From Crocinitomicaceae bacterium (lineage in GTDB: Bacteria > Bacteroidota > Bacteroidia > Flavobacteriales_D > Crocinitomicaceae): a stretch of DNA of 53,027 nucleotides. This document shows positions 36,101-44,471 of this stretch, piece after piece. Numbering within the stretch: the stretch's first letter is position 1; the number at the start of each line of letters is the position of its first letter. The notes under the pieces are model-generated. The model was given only the letters and a program-made list of their open reading frames with translations. It searched no databases and was not told where the DNA came from. The stretch lies in NCBI GenBank assembly GCA_014762645.1, contig JABURP010000045.1, positions 1 to 53,027 of the forward strand, written 5' to 3'. The position numbers and the translations under genes were made by a program.

Positions 36101-36605
36101 ATTCATCTGCTGTATACAGAAATTGTGTTCGCTGGTAATTATTAGATGCCCCGAATGCTGCAAAAGAAGTTGTTGATCCGTTCCCTATGGGGTAATCGAG
36201 ATCTGCTCCCACATAAGTAGCATTATACTGATAATTCTGGCTGTAATTATAATAGGCGTTAGCTACATACTCAACCGTAACAGGCCATTGATTATTTACC
36301 AGATATTGAGGTCCTTCAACTAATGTAGAATCGTACAAACCCGTGTGATCGAAGACTTTGGCATGAGCAAGATAATCCCATTCACCACAGTTATAAGAAT
36401 CCCAAGGAGTAAGAGGATCACACTTGAGGTTATAATACATCAGTACTTTCTCAAACTGTTTCCCTTGCAATTCTGCTGGAAATGTAAAGATCGCCCGCCT
36501 CGTTGAAATAGAATCATACGTAAAAGTTTGAACTGTGATCGTATCTTGTTGTCCCCATAACAGCCATGGACATAACAGACCAAAAATAACCAGTAGATTT
36601 TTCAT
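33156..36605 (-). CDS. T9SS cargo with PNGase F-like and LamG domains
   Basis: A 1149-residue secreted protein. The ATG at 36605 (MKNLLVIFGLLCPWLLWGQ, a signal peptide) is preferred over an in-frame GTG at 36635, which falls in the -7 box of the promoter. An N-terminal domain like that of peptide:N-glycosidase F includes CDPLTPWDSYNCGEWDYLAH. A LamG/laminin-G-like lectin domain follows at about 290-510, with WHHWAFTKNKTTGEMNIYKDG in its core. The PNGase F C-terminal-like domain has ITGHGHNGSNNCCEWGQG and QGGTWPYAREGWCPGD. The end is a type A T9SS sorting domain (YPNPSTGIFNLTL to TKRIVIQ). Possible N-glycan deglycosylation; catalytic residues were not verified. It converges tail to tail with the adhesin. 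Confidence 0.82.
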   Translation of the reverse strand: MKNLLVIFGLLCPWLLWGQQDTITVQTFTYDSISTRRAIFTFPAELQGKQFEKVLMYYNLKCDPLTPWDSYNCGEWDYLAHAKVFDHTGLYDSTLVEGPQYLVNNQWPVTVEYVANAYYNYSQNYQYNATYVGADLDYPIGNGSTTSFAAFGASNNYQRTQFLYTADELTGTGIIAGDISKLKFDIQALGGGMGNLTIKMKHTTDTVITAFDESGWSTVYHKNTNFSGAGSNTLNLTTPFNYDGASGILIDISFENTGINLDNQVAATQTSNNTVVYTNEKLGYLNVPQNDFVEIAMSDYDFQNEITISFWANGDGGILPVNTSIIEAGDSLNNRILNIHFPWSNGEHYWDAGEGNGYDRINQPATAQEIGDEWHHWAFTKNKTTGEMNIYKDGVLWLNGTGKDRLVGVVNTFKIGANRNEGNGWPGKMDEFRVWDVELSQTEISSWMDQKVTPSHPNYADLVLYYDFDGENAVVDKSGNGMDGMQTTSGMVAQYAESKAGHNVTDIRPDITFVQGAFTVVIDSVMVTDSVEVEKVDVAEYQVDGRKFVINSIDHVYPVGYGYTYDPLGNIIDSTYHGADVSFANDSIFYYQEPFEVIDPIEIGRYITPYGIGFDLGPNGFTYVYDVTDYQDYLQGDVDFQAHNTQELIDIKFKFIVGTPPRDLVKVEKIWGNHGSHSYNNLDNDVSLPAVDIDLDPNASTYKIRTRITGHGHNGSNNCCEWGQGRNHEILVDGTPRFTWEIFRETACGDNPNTGQGGTWPYAREGWCPGDIVPEFEFELTPYVTAGSTVSLDYDITDVPVGDPAQGNGNYNMAMHLVSYGAPNFANDAAIVDVLNPNSWEYYSKWNPTCSNPRVILKNTGSNTLTSCTIFIWVGGFDNVISYDWTGNLEFLEQEVVEIPITDDWWYDFQGKMTFTAKVELPNNVPDEYPPNSEYTVPFEATPVYNEPFYIWFKTNNKAFENKLYLKDEDGNVIFSRTSLTNNTEYKDTMYLPQGCYTLEVTDSDNDGLSFWYSSQVEGETAGFLRLRQINPTQILWIADNDFGNYVSHSFTVGFALDNEEQVLNYGLDIYPNPSTGIFNLTLDNFKGDFVQLTIYSETGSIVHSEKISDNNVEGFYQHELNLSNLPKGIYMVQVVSDQQVATKRIVIQ

Positions 36606-36923
36606 TATAACCCTCTTTTTAAAACGATTTAGCACAAAGTTAAAGATTTAACACACATGAGAAAAGCATAAACGCTATTTATCCTTGTAATGCTACACGT
36701 ATTTAAGTATGAAGGCGTTGAGATCATTTCAGAAATTCAAAAGAATCAAACATTATTTGGCAGCCATTCTGCGCAACTTTTTTATCAAAATCGGATTTTT
36801 TGGCAGTGGCACTAATCTCAAAATAATGTTTAAAACAATGATTTCTCTACTCTCAGTTCATGTATAGATATTAACTAAGTTCGAGGAGGAATTTATCTGT
36901 ATATTGGTATTTAATAATGTGAT
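36606..36923. other. Intergenic region between the PNGase-like gene and the next plus-strand gene
   Basis: 318 bp, AT-rich. It contains a minus-strand -7 box TAACTTTG (36642-36635) for the PNGase-like gene and a doubtful 52-codon frame at 36709-36867 (plus). A purine-rich GAGGAGGA at 36883-36890 is not followed by a suitable start codon. No RNA gene was seen. Confidence 0.4.
36635..36642 (-). promoter_or_regulatory. Promoter -7 box of the PNGase-like gene
   Basis: On the minus strand TAACTTTG matches TAnnTTTG exactly and lies 29 nt before the ATG at 36605. A -33 TTTG is not evident. Confidence 0.45.
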
Positions 36924-37424
36924 ATGTGTAAGTCTGTAGTTTTATTTTTTGCCTTCATTTTGCTCATCTCAACCTCTTTGCTTGCCCAGGAAACCTCCAG
37001 AGGCGTTATCGTTGAGAATAAAGATGAGAATATATCACTGTTTATTGCTGAAGAAACAAAAGTAAAGGCGTTTACCCAAAAAGGAGAAAAGCTGAAGGGC
37101 AGGCTCTACATTTCTACAGAAGAATTTATAGAGATTGGTTCAGATGAAATCGCATTAGATGATTTGAGTGAAATTCGGGGAAATGACGTTAACAAACTCA
37201 AAAAGGTAAGAACAACCATATACGTTGCGACAGGACTTTGGATTGTTTCTGCAGCTACAATCATTTATGCTTTAGCAACTGCCACATTTGATGGGCTAGT
37301 CTCCGCCTTTTTCATTACAATTCCGGCTGCTAGTATAGTAACAATAGGTGCAGCGGGGGCTTATTTCGATAAAAAGAACTTCAAAAGATCAGAGGGATGG
37401 ACATTCAAAGCTAAACTGAAGTAG
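36924..37424 (+). CDS. Small envelope protein of unknown function
   Basis: A 166-residue protein with a signal peptide or first helix (MCKSVVLFFAFILLISTSLLAQ). A polar stretch with KVKAFTQKGEKLKGRLYISTEEFIEI and LDDLSEIRGNDVNKL follows. Two hydrophobic segments (about 97-119 and 123-145) and a basic tail complete it. The layout, a small beta domain plus a C-terminal hairpin of helices, occurs in Bacteroidota membrane proteins of unknown role. I do not recognise a family. It has no obvious operon partner; the next gene converges on it. Confidence 0.6.
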   Translation: MCKSVVLFFAFILLISTSLLAQETSRGVIVENKDENISLFIAEETKVKAFTQKGEKLKGRLYISTEEFIEIGSDEIALDDLSEIRGNDVNKLKKVRTTIYVATGLWIVSAATIIYALATATFDGLVSAFFITIPAASIVTIGAAGAYFDKKNFKRSEGWTFKAKLK

Positions 37425-37536
37425 CATCCCCAAAAACTTCTTCCATTTATGTAGGAAATTTGCTTCTTACCGGGGTAGCTTTGTTCTGGGGCTAACAGTA
37501 CAAGCAAGAGCATAAATACAATCAAAGAAAACTTTG

Positions 37537-37926
37537 TTATGAGTTAGTTTTGGGGCTTCTCAACAAGTTATAGATAAGAATTACCCATGAAACGATCATG
37601 AGTGTCCCCCCAATCGGTACTATGGCTCCCAGAAAATTTAACCCGTGAAATTCTTTAAAAGCAAGTACATAAAGTAATCCGGAGAAAATAAGAACACCCC
37701 CAAATCCAAATCGAAAGAACCACTTTAGTTGAAAAACGAATTTATCTGCATTCAACCCCACTGCAAGTAGGCCCAAGCCCATGTACATTTGATAGTTAAC
37801 ACCGGTTTTAAAGATATCTAACCCGTCTGAATCTACCATTTTCTTTACACTATGTGCGCCGATTGCTCCAAGCACAATAGCTAAGCAAATGAGGATTGCG
37901 GCGGTCGTTACGATTGTTTTATTCAT
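37537..37926 (-). CDS. DUF423 membrane protein
   Basis: A 129-residue protein with four membrane helices. The conserved AIVLGAIGAHSVKKM near the first helix and FSGLLYVLAF with GAIVPIGGTLMIVSW in the last two are the DUF423 (YgdD/TMEM256-like) pattern. The family is widespread and lacks a known function. Its ATG immediately follows the stop codon of the upstream lipoprotein gene (0 bp gap), so it is probably translated with it. No promoter of its own is seen. Confidence 0.88.
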   Translation of the reverse strand: MNKTIVTTAAILICLAIVLGAIGAHSVKKMVDSDGLDIFKTGVNYQMYMGLGLLAVGLNADKFVFQLKWFFRFGFGGVLIFSGLLYVLAFKEFHGLNFLGAIVPIGGTLMIVSWVILIYNLLRSPKTNS

Positions 37927-39261
37927 TTATTGAACTAGTTTAGGTCCAAGTTCTTCCAAAGTAATATCATCAGCAATTTTTTTAAGTTTAAAATTGAAGT
38001 GATCGTTCTTAAATGCGTTTTCGCACTCTTTTACAGTCGCAATATAAACCCCATCTTCACGTTTCGAAAAAAGCGCATAATCGTTGTATGGGTCTATGCC
38101 TATTTTTCCTCCATAGATGCAGGGATATTTGGCAGGAATTGTAAAATCAACACAGTAAACATTCCAATCGGCGCTTTGTTCTCCATTTATTTCGTAAGTA
38201 AAATCTGCGAATTGAACACGAGAAGCTCTATCACAATTGAAAATTCCGAATGACGCGATCTCGAATGACCTTAGATATAAATTCTTCTTTCTTTTAAGTT
38301 TGTCCCTGGCTTTTTCAAGTGAACGTTGAAGTCTTCTTTTTTTCCAGTATTTCTTTTTCCATTCCTCGTACACTTTAGCGTGATTTTTAGAATCATAAAC
38401 GCGGATAACAGGTAAATCCATTGGTTCATTTCCCCACTCAGTAATTGTGAGTATATAATCATGACCTCTTACGTGTTTAACAGAAATATCACTAATATAT
38501 CTGCTCCAAAGTTTGTTAGATTTATCCATATCTAAAGGCAGAAATTCGTAACCTCTCCATTTTTCCAGTGATGGCTTTGAGTCCACCGTTTCATCAGAAA
38601 TAGTAAACAGTCTGAGACTTCCTGTATTTAATACTGGGGCAGACGGTATTCTCTCCTGGGCCAATTCATCCATATCCTCTTCGTTCATAAGATCCAAACT
38701 ATCCGGATCTGACCAGCCTTCTTCTTCTTCAAATTTATAGAGTGGGTAGTTGCCATCTACATTAGACCCCATTCCAATTAAAACTGGGTTGTCTTCGTTT
38801 GGGAAAACGGGCTTTCCATCAGCTGTTGCATTGATCTCAATCATTCCTGCACTTTCAAATATTTCCACACCATTTTCATCTCCACTCAGAGCCATTGGTA
38901 TTCCCGAAACTAAAAATTCTGTCGGATCATGAAATTCTCGGTATTGCAACTTAACAGGACTAGTAATAAGCTCTCCGTTTTCATCTACAAAGGCATCTTT
39001 TGGAATATCAATAAAAGAACCAGACTCCATAACAACTTGATACTCCTGATCATTATTCACTTCCATTTCTTCCACCGGAACATTAGCATTTTCTAAAGGA
39101 GGATGGATGGATTTCAATGGATATATTTCAGAGAAATCATACGTAAAATCAGTATTTACTTGTTCTCCATCACCAGTATCTTCTTCACTCTCGCCACTAC
39201 AAAATGTAAATAGACCAATTGTAAAGATCGGTAATAACAACTGTAAAACTCTTGGGATCAT
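37927..39261 (-). CDS. Lipoprotein with Bacteroidota-type extracellular domain
   Basis: A 444-residue exported lipoprotein. MIPRVLQLLLPIFTIGLFTFCSGE has a lipobox with the cysteine at residue 21. The first part contains the conserved run SGSFIDIPKDAFVDENGELI, a PVKLQYREF segment and SGIPMALSGDENGVEIFESAGM, seen in a family of large Bacteroidota lipoproteins of unknown role. A Lys/Arg-rich helix (KVYEEWKKKYWKKRRLQRSL) precedes the C-terminal half, which has FGIFNCDRASRV. The strongly basic helix is unusual in an otherwise acidic protein. It is followed directly by the DUF423 gene. Binding partner unknown. Confidence 0.7.
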   Translation of the reverse strand: MIPRVLQLLLPIFTIGLFTFCSGESEEDTGDGEQVNTDFTYDFSEIYPLKSIHPPLENANVPVEEMEVNNDQEYQVVMESGSFIDIPKDAFVDENGELITSPVKLQYREFHDPTEFLVSGIPMALSGDENGVEIFESAGMIEINATADGKPVFPNEDNPVLIGMGSNVDGNYPLYKFEEEEGWSDPDSLDLMNEEDMDELAQERIPSAPVLNTGSLRLFTISDETVDSKPSLEKWRGYEFLPLDMDKSNKLWSRYISDISVKHVRGHDYILTITEWGNEPMDLPVIRVYDSKNHAKVYEEWKKKYWKKRRLQRSLEKARDKLKRKKNLYLRSFEIASFGIFNCDRASRVQFADFTYEINGEQSADWNVYCVDFTIPAKYPCIYGGKIGIDPYNDYALFSKREDGVYIATVKECENAFKNDHFNFKLKKIADDITLEELGPKLVQ

Positions 39262-39286
39262 AGTCTTCTAATTAGTTTTTGAATAT

Positions 39287-39320
39287 AAAAAAATCCCCTT
39301 AGATTGCTAAGAGGATTTTT
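39287..39320 (-). terminator. Rho-independent terminator of the DUF4476 gene
   Basis: On the minus strand AAAAATCCTCTTAG-CAAT-CTAAGGGGATTTTTTT forms a long stem with one mismatch and ends in a T-run, directly after the DUF4476 stop codon. Confidence 0.85.
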
Positions 39321-39337
39321 GTAGAAAAGTAAATATC

Positions 39338-40510
39338 TTATTTTGTGCTATTGATATACTTCTGAAGCTCTTCCTTATCTGTTGAATAAGTTAACGTCTC
39401 CATTACTTTATAGTAATTCGACTTATCAGGACAGTTGTCATAGGCTTTTTTAAGGAACTCCAGTTTGCTGTCCTCAAAAGTAAAAGCATTTGCCACACGC
39501 ATAATTTGATCCGTGTTCATACATTTATTTTCAGCTGCCATATTCCCAATTCTCGACTGATCATCAGAAAAAGATTCATTTTTAATCTGATCTGCGATTC
39601 CTTTTACCTCATCATCTGTTGCGTTACAATTGCTTTCCATAGTAACAGTCATATCATCATCCTGATAAATATTTCCTTCATTAGCAGTTGTTGCATTCAC
39701 ACCATTACCTGAACTTGTTGTTGTGGTAGTGGTCGTTGTTTGCTGGTGATACGTATTACCATCTCCTGTAGAAGTGGTTGTAGTTGTTGTTGTTGATTCT
39801 TCGTAATAAGTAGAACCATTTGTAGATGAAGATGTAGTGGTGGACGAATTAGTCGAGTTAACATCTGAGCTAGTAGTTGTCTCTACATTTTCTTCCATTC
39901 CGGTTCCCGAGACGGACATATTCACATCTGCACCCTGACCATTTTCGGAAATGCTCATATTGATATTTACCGTTTCCGTTCCATTGCCAGCATTGACATT
40001 TGAGTTAGTATTCAAATTTTCAGAAGTTGAAGTGGTATTGCTGGTTGTTGTTGTAGTCGTGGCATTTGTTCCTTCATTCACGTTGACATTTGAAGATACA
40101 TTTACATTTTCAGTATTTGAATTGTCCGTGGGAGTTTCTGTACTATGGTATGTTACCACGGTTTGATCAGGCTGTGCTGTTGCCGTTCCCAACGGAGTTT
40201 CAGAGAAAAAACGCATTTTATATTTACCTTTTTTCTCAACAATACGATACGTAATCAAAGTATCGTACTTAACCATTATTTTCTTATCAATGGTGAAATT
40301 ATTGTTGGCAGACATGATCTTGCATTCATACCACTGGTTCGTCAAACCGGTCACCTTTACGTTTGTTTCAGGTGCATTGTTTTGTCGGATCCCATTTAGT
40401 ACAACATAGAATTTGTTTCCAGTATTGGAGTAAATGGTGACATCTCCCATTCCCTGGGAAAATGTAATTGATCCAATAAATAGGGTCATTAAGAGTATTA
40501 AGTGTTTCAT
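39338..40510 (-). CDS. Secreted DUF4476 protein with Thr/Ser/Asn-rich low-complexity region
   Basis: A 390-residue exported protein (signal peptide MKHLILLMTLFIGSITFSQG). An N-terminal beta domain (residues about 20-105, with VTIYSNTGNKFYVVLNG) is followed by about 170 residues made almost only of Thr, Ser, Asn, Gly and Val with several runs of 7-8 threonines. The C-terminal 95 residues, DDEVKGIADQIKNESFSDDQ and NAFTFEDSKLEFLKKAYDNC, are the DUF4476 helical domain. Two Cys there (NCPD and KCMN) may pair. The linker looks like a flexible spacer or O-glycosylation region. Function unknown; it is transcribed alone with its own terminator. Confidence 0.82.
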   Translation of the reverse strand: MKHLILLMTLFIGSITFSQGMGDVTIYSNTGNKFYVVLNGIRQNNAPETNVKVTGLTNQWYECKIMSANNNFTIDKKIMVKYDTLITYRIVEKKGKYKMRFFSETPLGTATAQPDQTVVTYHSTETPTDNSNTENVNVSSNVNVNEGTNATTTTTTSNTTSTSENLNTNSNVNAGNGTETVNINMSISENGQGADVNMSVSGTGMEENVETTTSSDVNSTNSSTTTSSSTNGSTYYEESTTTTTTTSTGDGNTYHQQTTTTTTTTSSGNGVNATTANEGNIYQDDDMTVTMESNCNATDDEVKGIADQIKNESFSDDQSRIGNMAAENKCMNTDQIMRVANAFTFEDSKLEFLKKAYDNCPDKSNYYKVMETLTYSTDKEELQKYINSTK

Positions 40511-40598
40511 AATTCAAATTTTCGTTTCTGTAAGATATTCACTACTTGTTATAAAATCTTACAATCATTAATAATATATTATTCATTCAATTAGTCTG

Positions 40599-40624
40599 TT
40601 GGCAACAGGCAAGTGCTGTGCCAA
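40599..40624 (-). other. Hairpin downstream of recN
   Basis: TTGGCA / TGCCAA plus CAG / CTG pair with one bulged base around a 7-nt loop, 11 bp after the recN stop codon on the minus strand. No T-run follows, so it may be an mRNA 3' stabiliser rather than a terminator. Confidence 0.35.
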
Positions 40625-40634
40625 GATTGGTCTG

Positions 40635-42293
40635 TTAATGAATATTTAACAAATGAACGGCGTTTTCGCGTGCTGCGGCCGTTACTTTGGTTCCGCTAAT
40701 CATTTTGGCCAATTCATTTATACGATCATCACCTTCTAATTCAACTACAGAAGTAATGGTCTTTTGATCATTTGCTGATTTAGATACGTGGTAATGTGCT
40801 TTTCCTCTTGCCGCCACTTGTGGAAGATGTGTAATAGCAATCAATTGAATCTTATCTCCCATCTTTTCAAATTCACCGGCCATGCGTGATGCTACCTCTC
40901 CTGAAACTCCGGTATCTATTTCGTCAAATATGAGCGTAGGAAGATTTTTATGGCGGGACATCAATGATAAAATGGACAGCATCAGCCTTGAAAGTTCACC
41001 ACCTGAAGCCACTTTTTTAATCGGTAAAAATGATCCTCCTTTATTTGTTTTAAACTCAAATTCAATCTCATCCAAACCAAAAGGCCCTAATCTTTCAACC
41101 TTATTGAAGCTAATTTGAAGATCTGCATTTTCCATAGCTAATTGATCCAGTGCGCTACCAATTTCCTTACATAATTTTGGTGCTACTTCCTTTCTCTGTT
41201 TAGAAAGTTTCTCGGCGCGTATCTTAAGGTCCTTCTTCAAGGCTTCGATCTCCGTTTCTAAATTATTCATCCGGTCTTCTACGGTGTCGATTGCTTCCAA
41301 CTTTGATTCAAGTTCATCCAGAAGCGTTTTGAGTTCAGCTATTTCTGTTAAATTGTGTTTAAAGGTAAGTGAATTGAGAAGATCCATTTTTTCTTTCACT
41401 TCCTGCGCTTCACTTTCAGAAAGGTCAGCATCCGAATCCAGGTTATCAACTTCATTGGATAAATCATCCAATTCAATTTTCAAACTCAACAAACGGGCAT
41501 GGATATCTGCAAATTTAGGATCAAACCCCTTCAATTCTTCAAAGGCTTCAATAAGTGTTTTGATTCCCACATGGGGGCCATACGTATCATTTTCAAACAC
41601 GGAGCGTGCTAAACTTAGCTGTTCGGCAATCTTTTCGGCATTTTCAACTTTATCACTTTGAGACCTTAACTCATCCAGATTGGTGTTATCCAAGTCTGCC
41701 ATTCGCAGTTCATTGATTAAAAAGGACAGGTAATCTTTCTCTTTGCGGTTCTCCATCTCCTGAACTTTCAATTCAATGTGTTTATTTACTTTCTTGCGAT
41801 AGATCTGATAAAGGTTGCGGTAATCCAATACATCCTGTTCATGTCCGGCAAAGGCATCCAAAACTTCCATTTGAAACTCTGCGTTAAACAGTTCAAGCGT
41901 TTGGTGCTGGGAATGGATGGCTATCAGTTTCTCTCCCAGTTCTTTTATTTGCGCCATTTGAACGGGTGTATCATTGATAAACCCTCTCGATTTTCCTGAT
42001 GCTGTAAATTCTCTGCGAATAATGCACTGATCGTCATAATCCAATTCGTGTTCGTCAAAAAAAGACTTTAACGACAACTTTTTCACGTCAAAAATAGCTT
42101 CCAACACACATTTTTTCTCTGATTGTTTCAACACACTGGTATCTGCCCTGTCTCCCAACAGCAGGGCCAGTGCTTTTAACAAGATTGATTTACCTGCACC
42201 AGTTTCACCGGTAATCACAGAAAAACCGTTATCTAAATGCAAGGTTACATTTTCGATTAAGGCGTAATTGGAAATTTCAAGTTTTGACAGCAT
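40635..42293 (-). CDS. recN: DNA repair protein RecN
   Basis: An SMC-like ATPase of 552 residues for double-strand-break repair. The start is MLSKLEISNYALIENVTLHL, followed by Walker A GETGAGKSILLKAL at about residues 30-43. Long coiled-coil arms (about 150-365) are followed by Walker B and D-loop PTLIFDEIDTGVSGEVAS. The signature region is GGELSRLMLSIL. Length is normal for Bacteroidota RecN. It is the last gene of the bamD-rpoZ-coaBC-DUF4835-recN order, 24 bp after the DUF4835 gene. Cells with damaged DNA would use it with RecA; no LexA-like box was looked for successfully. Confidence 0.95.
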   Translation of the reverse strand: MLSKLEISNYALIENVTLHLDNGFSVITGETGAGKSILLKALALLLGDRADTSVLKQSEKKCVLEAIFDVKKLSLKSFFDEHELDYDDQCIIRREFTASGKSRGFINDTPVQMAQIKELGEKLIAIHSQHQTLELFNAEFQMEVLDAFAGHEQDVLDYRNLYQIYRKKVNKHIELKVQEMENRKEKDYLSFLINELRMADLDNTNLDELRSQSDKVENAEKIAEQLSLARSVFENDTYGPHVGIKTLIEAFEELKGFDPKFADIHARLLSLKIELDDLSNEVDNLDSDADLSESEAQEVKEKMDLLNSLTFKHNLTEIAELKTLLDELESKLEAIDTVEDRMNNLETEIEALKKDLKIRAEKLSKQRKEVAPKLCKEIGSALDQLAMENADLQISFNKVERLGPFGLDEIEFEFKTNKGGSFLPIKKVASGGELSRLMLSILSLMSRHKNLPTLIFDEIDTGVSGEVASRMAGEFEKMGDKIQLIAITHLPQVAARGKAHYHVSKSANDQKTITSVVELEGDDRINELAKMISGTKVTAAARENAVHLLNIH

Positions 42294-42317
42294 TAAGGGT
42301 TGGATTTTGTCTTAATG

Positions 42318-43217
42318 CTAATTTAGTATTTCTTGGTATTTTGACGAGTTTGCCGGGTCTAATCTTTTCAAGATACTCACCGCCTGATTTTTCTCCTGCA
42401 TTTCTGCTTGAGAAAAAAGATCGATTAATTCAGATGATTTTGCAGTAAGAAATATTTGCAGGTTCAGAGATCCAGGCCTGGATCGTTGAATTGGCGCCAG
42501 TGCTTCCATACTTTCCAAAACTACTTTTCGCGCACCTGTCATGTCATTATACATAACATCAAATCCCAATCGGTGATAATTGTAATACGTTGTTCTCAAG
42601 GGTTTAAATACGGACTGAAGCGCATTATCAACCAACCAGTAACGGTTATTTTTCTTCCCGGCAGGTTCCCATCCTCTATCACCTGTGTTTTTTGCGTTAT
42701 TAACGATAATCTGAGCTTTATTAAAGTATTGTGTACCTCCTTCTAGTGAAAAGCTATCATAATCATAAGCAATTACCATATATGCATAATATGCAAGGAT
42801 AGACGTCAGGTTACTTCTGTGTTGATCAATAGAAAATAACAAGGCCGTATTTCGAGCATAATTGATCTTGAAATTTTCATCTACAAAATTAAAGAGTGTC
42901 GTGTTGTAAGCTGTATTAAATACCGGTCGTGTAGATTGCACCTGAATTTTTCCTTCAAAAGACGAAGTTGAAGGAATGTCCGTAATCGTAATTAATATGG
43001 ATACATTGATCCTCTCTTCAATCTCAAAAACATCTTTCGTCCAACGGGTATTGTTCATGAAGTCATAGATAGATCCTTCCAGTTCAGAAAAAATCTCTTT
43101 TTCAACCGGACCAACCTGTAAAGCCGGAGCACTGATAACACTCACCTCACAGTTTAACTCCTGGGCATTTAACTGACACCCAAGCACTACAAACAATATG
43201 CTAAATACGCGTTTCAT
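42318..43217 (-). CDS. DUF4835 protein (T9SS-associated PorD in some annotations)
   Basis: A 299-residue exported protein (signal peptide MKRVFSILFVVLGCQLNAQ). The mature start ELNCEVSVISAPALQVG, the WTKDVFEIEERINVSILI strand pair and the TRPVFNTAYNTTLFNFVDENF segment are typical of DUF4835, found across Bacteroidota. From memory some pipelines name this family PorD and connect it to Type IX secretion; I cannot confirm that here. The position between coaBC and recN, 36 bp after coaBC, is conserved in the phylum. It is probably periplasmic. Confidence 0.85.
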   Translation of the reverse strand: MKRVFSILFVVLGCQLNAQELNCEVSVISAPALQVGPVEKEIFSELEGSIYDFMNNTRWTKDVFEIEERINVSILITITDIPSTSSFEGKIQVQSTRPVFNTAYNTTLFNFVDENFKINYARNTALLFSIDQHRSNLTSILAYYAYMVIAYDYDSFSLEGGTQYFNKAQIIVNNAKNTGDRGWEPAGKKNNRYWLVDNALQSVFKPLRTTYYNYHRLGFDVMYNDMTGARKVVLESMEALAPIQRSRPGSLNLQIFLTAKSSELIDLFSQAEMQEKNQAVSILKRLDPANSSKYQEILN

Positions 43218-43253
43218 GTCTCTGCAAAGTTACGCAGATAAATCGTGAACAAT

Positions 43254-44462
43254 TTAAGCAGATTTTAAATCCGCCTCAATTTCATTTACGATATCCCTCA
43301 TAACTTCTGTCTTTTCCTTTAACTCAAAACTCTGAATATTATTGCCTTTTTTGAGAAAACTTACTTTGTTTGTATCATGACCAAACCCGGCACCCTCATC
43401 CCGAAGTGAATTGAGCACCAGCAGATCAAGATTCTTTTTTTCGAGTTTTTTAAATCCGTTAACTTCTTCGTTTTCGGTTTCAAGCGCAAACCCTACCAGG
43501 TACTGACCTGATTTCTTATGTTGTCCTGCCCACATTAAAATGTCCGGATTCTTGACCAATTTTATAGTAAGTGAATCATCTGTTTTCTTAATTTTTTCAC
43601 CGGCTGCTACCTCTGGCCGATAATCAGATACGGCAGCAGAAAAGATTCCAATATCCTGAGCAGCCCATACTTTTTCTACTTCTCGCATCATATCCTCCGC
43701 TGAATGCACCCGAACAACAGTTATATTAGGGTCCTTTACTTTCTTATTTGTAGGCCCCGTAATCAGGATCACTTCAGCTCCTCTTTTGGCACATTCATCT
43801 GCAAGTAACACCCCCGTTTTACCACTTGAATGGTTGCCGACAAACCTTACCGGGTCAATCGCTTCATAGGTTGGACCTCCGGTAATCAATACTTTTTTCC
43901 CTCTCAGTACAGAGTCTTTCATGAAAAACTCATGGATTTTTTGAGCGATCACCTGTGGTTCTTCCATTCTACCCTTCCCTTCCAGGCCACTGGCTAGCTC
44001 ACCAGAAGTCGGCTCAATGATGTGAACACCTTTTGCTACTAACTTCTCCAGGTTTTCTTTGGTGCTGAAATGTTTGAACATATCCAAATCCATTGCAGGC
44101 GCGATAAAAACAGGACATTTTGCGCTTAAATAAGTGGCTATTAGTAAGTTGTCAGCATTTCCTGAAACGAGTTTAGACAAACTGTTGGCTGAAGCAGGAG
44201 CGATAACGAAGAGATCCGCCCAAAGTCCCAATTCTACATGATTCTCCCATTCTCCTGTTTCCTCATCTTTTACAAAATCAATGGCAACAGGGTTTTTAGA
44301 GAGGGTAGATAACGTTAGCGGTGATATAAAATCAGAAGAGGCCTTGGTCATAACAACTTTGACCTCGGCCTCTAATTTTATTAATTCTCTTATCAGGTAT
44401 GCTGTCTTATAGGCAGCAATGCTCCCGGTAACTCCTATTAAGATTTTTTTCCCGGAAAGCAT
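43254..44462 (-). CDS. coaBC: Bifunctional CoaBC (phosphopantothenoylcysteine synthetase/decarboxylase)
   Basis: Catalyses two steps of coenzyme A synthesis: joining 4'-phosphopantothenate with cysteine, then decarboxylation. The N-terminal CoaC flavoprotein part has GVTGSIAAYKTAYLIR, the active histidine in ENHVELGLWADLFVIAPAS, and APAMDLDMF. The C-terminal CoaB part has ITGGPTYEAIDPVRFVGNHS and a Lys-rich KKSGQYLVGFALETEN loop. The length of 402 residues is normal. It lies 9 bp after rpoZ, in the bamD-rpoZ-coaBC-DUF4835-recN operon. Confidence 0.96.
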   Translation of the reverse strand: MLSGKKILIGVTGSIAAYKTAYLIRELIKLEAEVKVVMTKASSDFISPLTLSTLSKNPVAIDFVKDEETGEWENHVELGLWADLFVIAPASANSLSKLVSGNADNLLIATYLSAKCPVFIAPAMDLDMFKHFSTKENLEKLVAKGVHIIEPTSGELASGLEGKGRMEEPQVIAQKIHEFFMKDSVLRGKKVLITGGPTYEAIDPVRFVGNHSSGKTGVLLADECAKRGAEVILITGPTNKKVKDPNITVVRVHSAEDMMREVEKVWAAQDIGIFSAAVSDYRPEVAAGEKIKKTDDSLTIKLVKNPDILMWAGQHKKSGQYLVGFALETENEEVNGFKKLEKKNLDLLVLNSLRDEGAGFGHDTNKVSFLKKGNNIQSFELKEKTEVMRDIVNEIEADLKSA

Positions 44463-44471
44463 GTAGTACTT

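Noticed and set aside
36883-36890. Strong Shine-Dalgarno-like GAGGAGGA
   Set aside because: The nearest ATG (36917) is followed at once by a stop, and the real gene start at 36924 is too far away. Such motifs are not generally used in this phylum.
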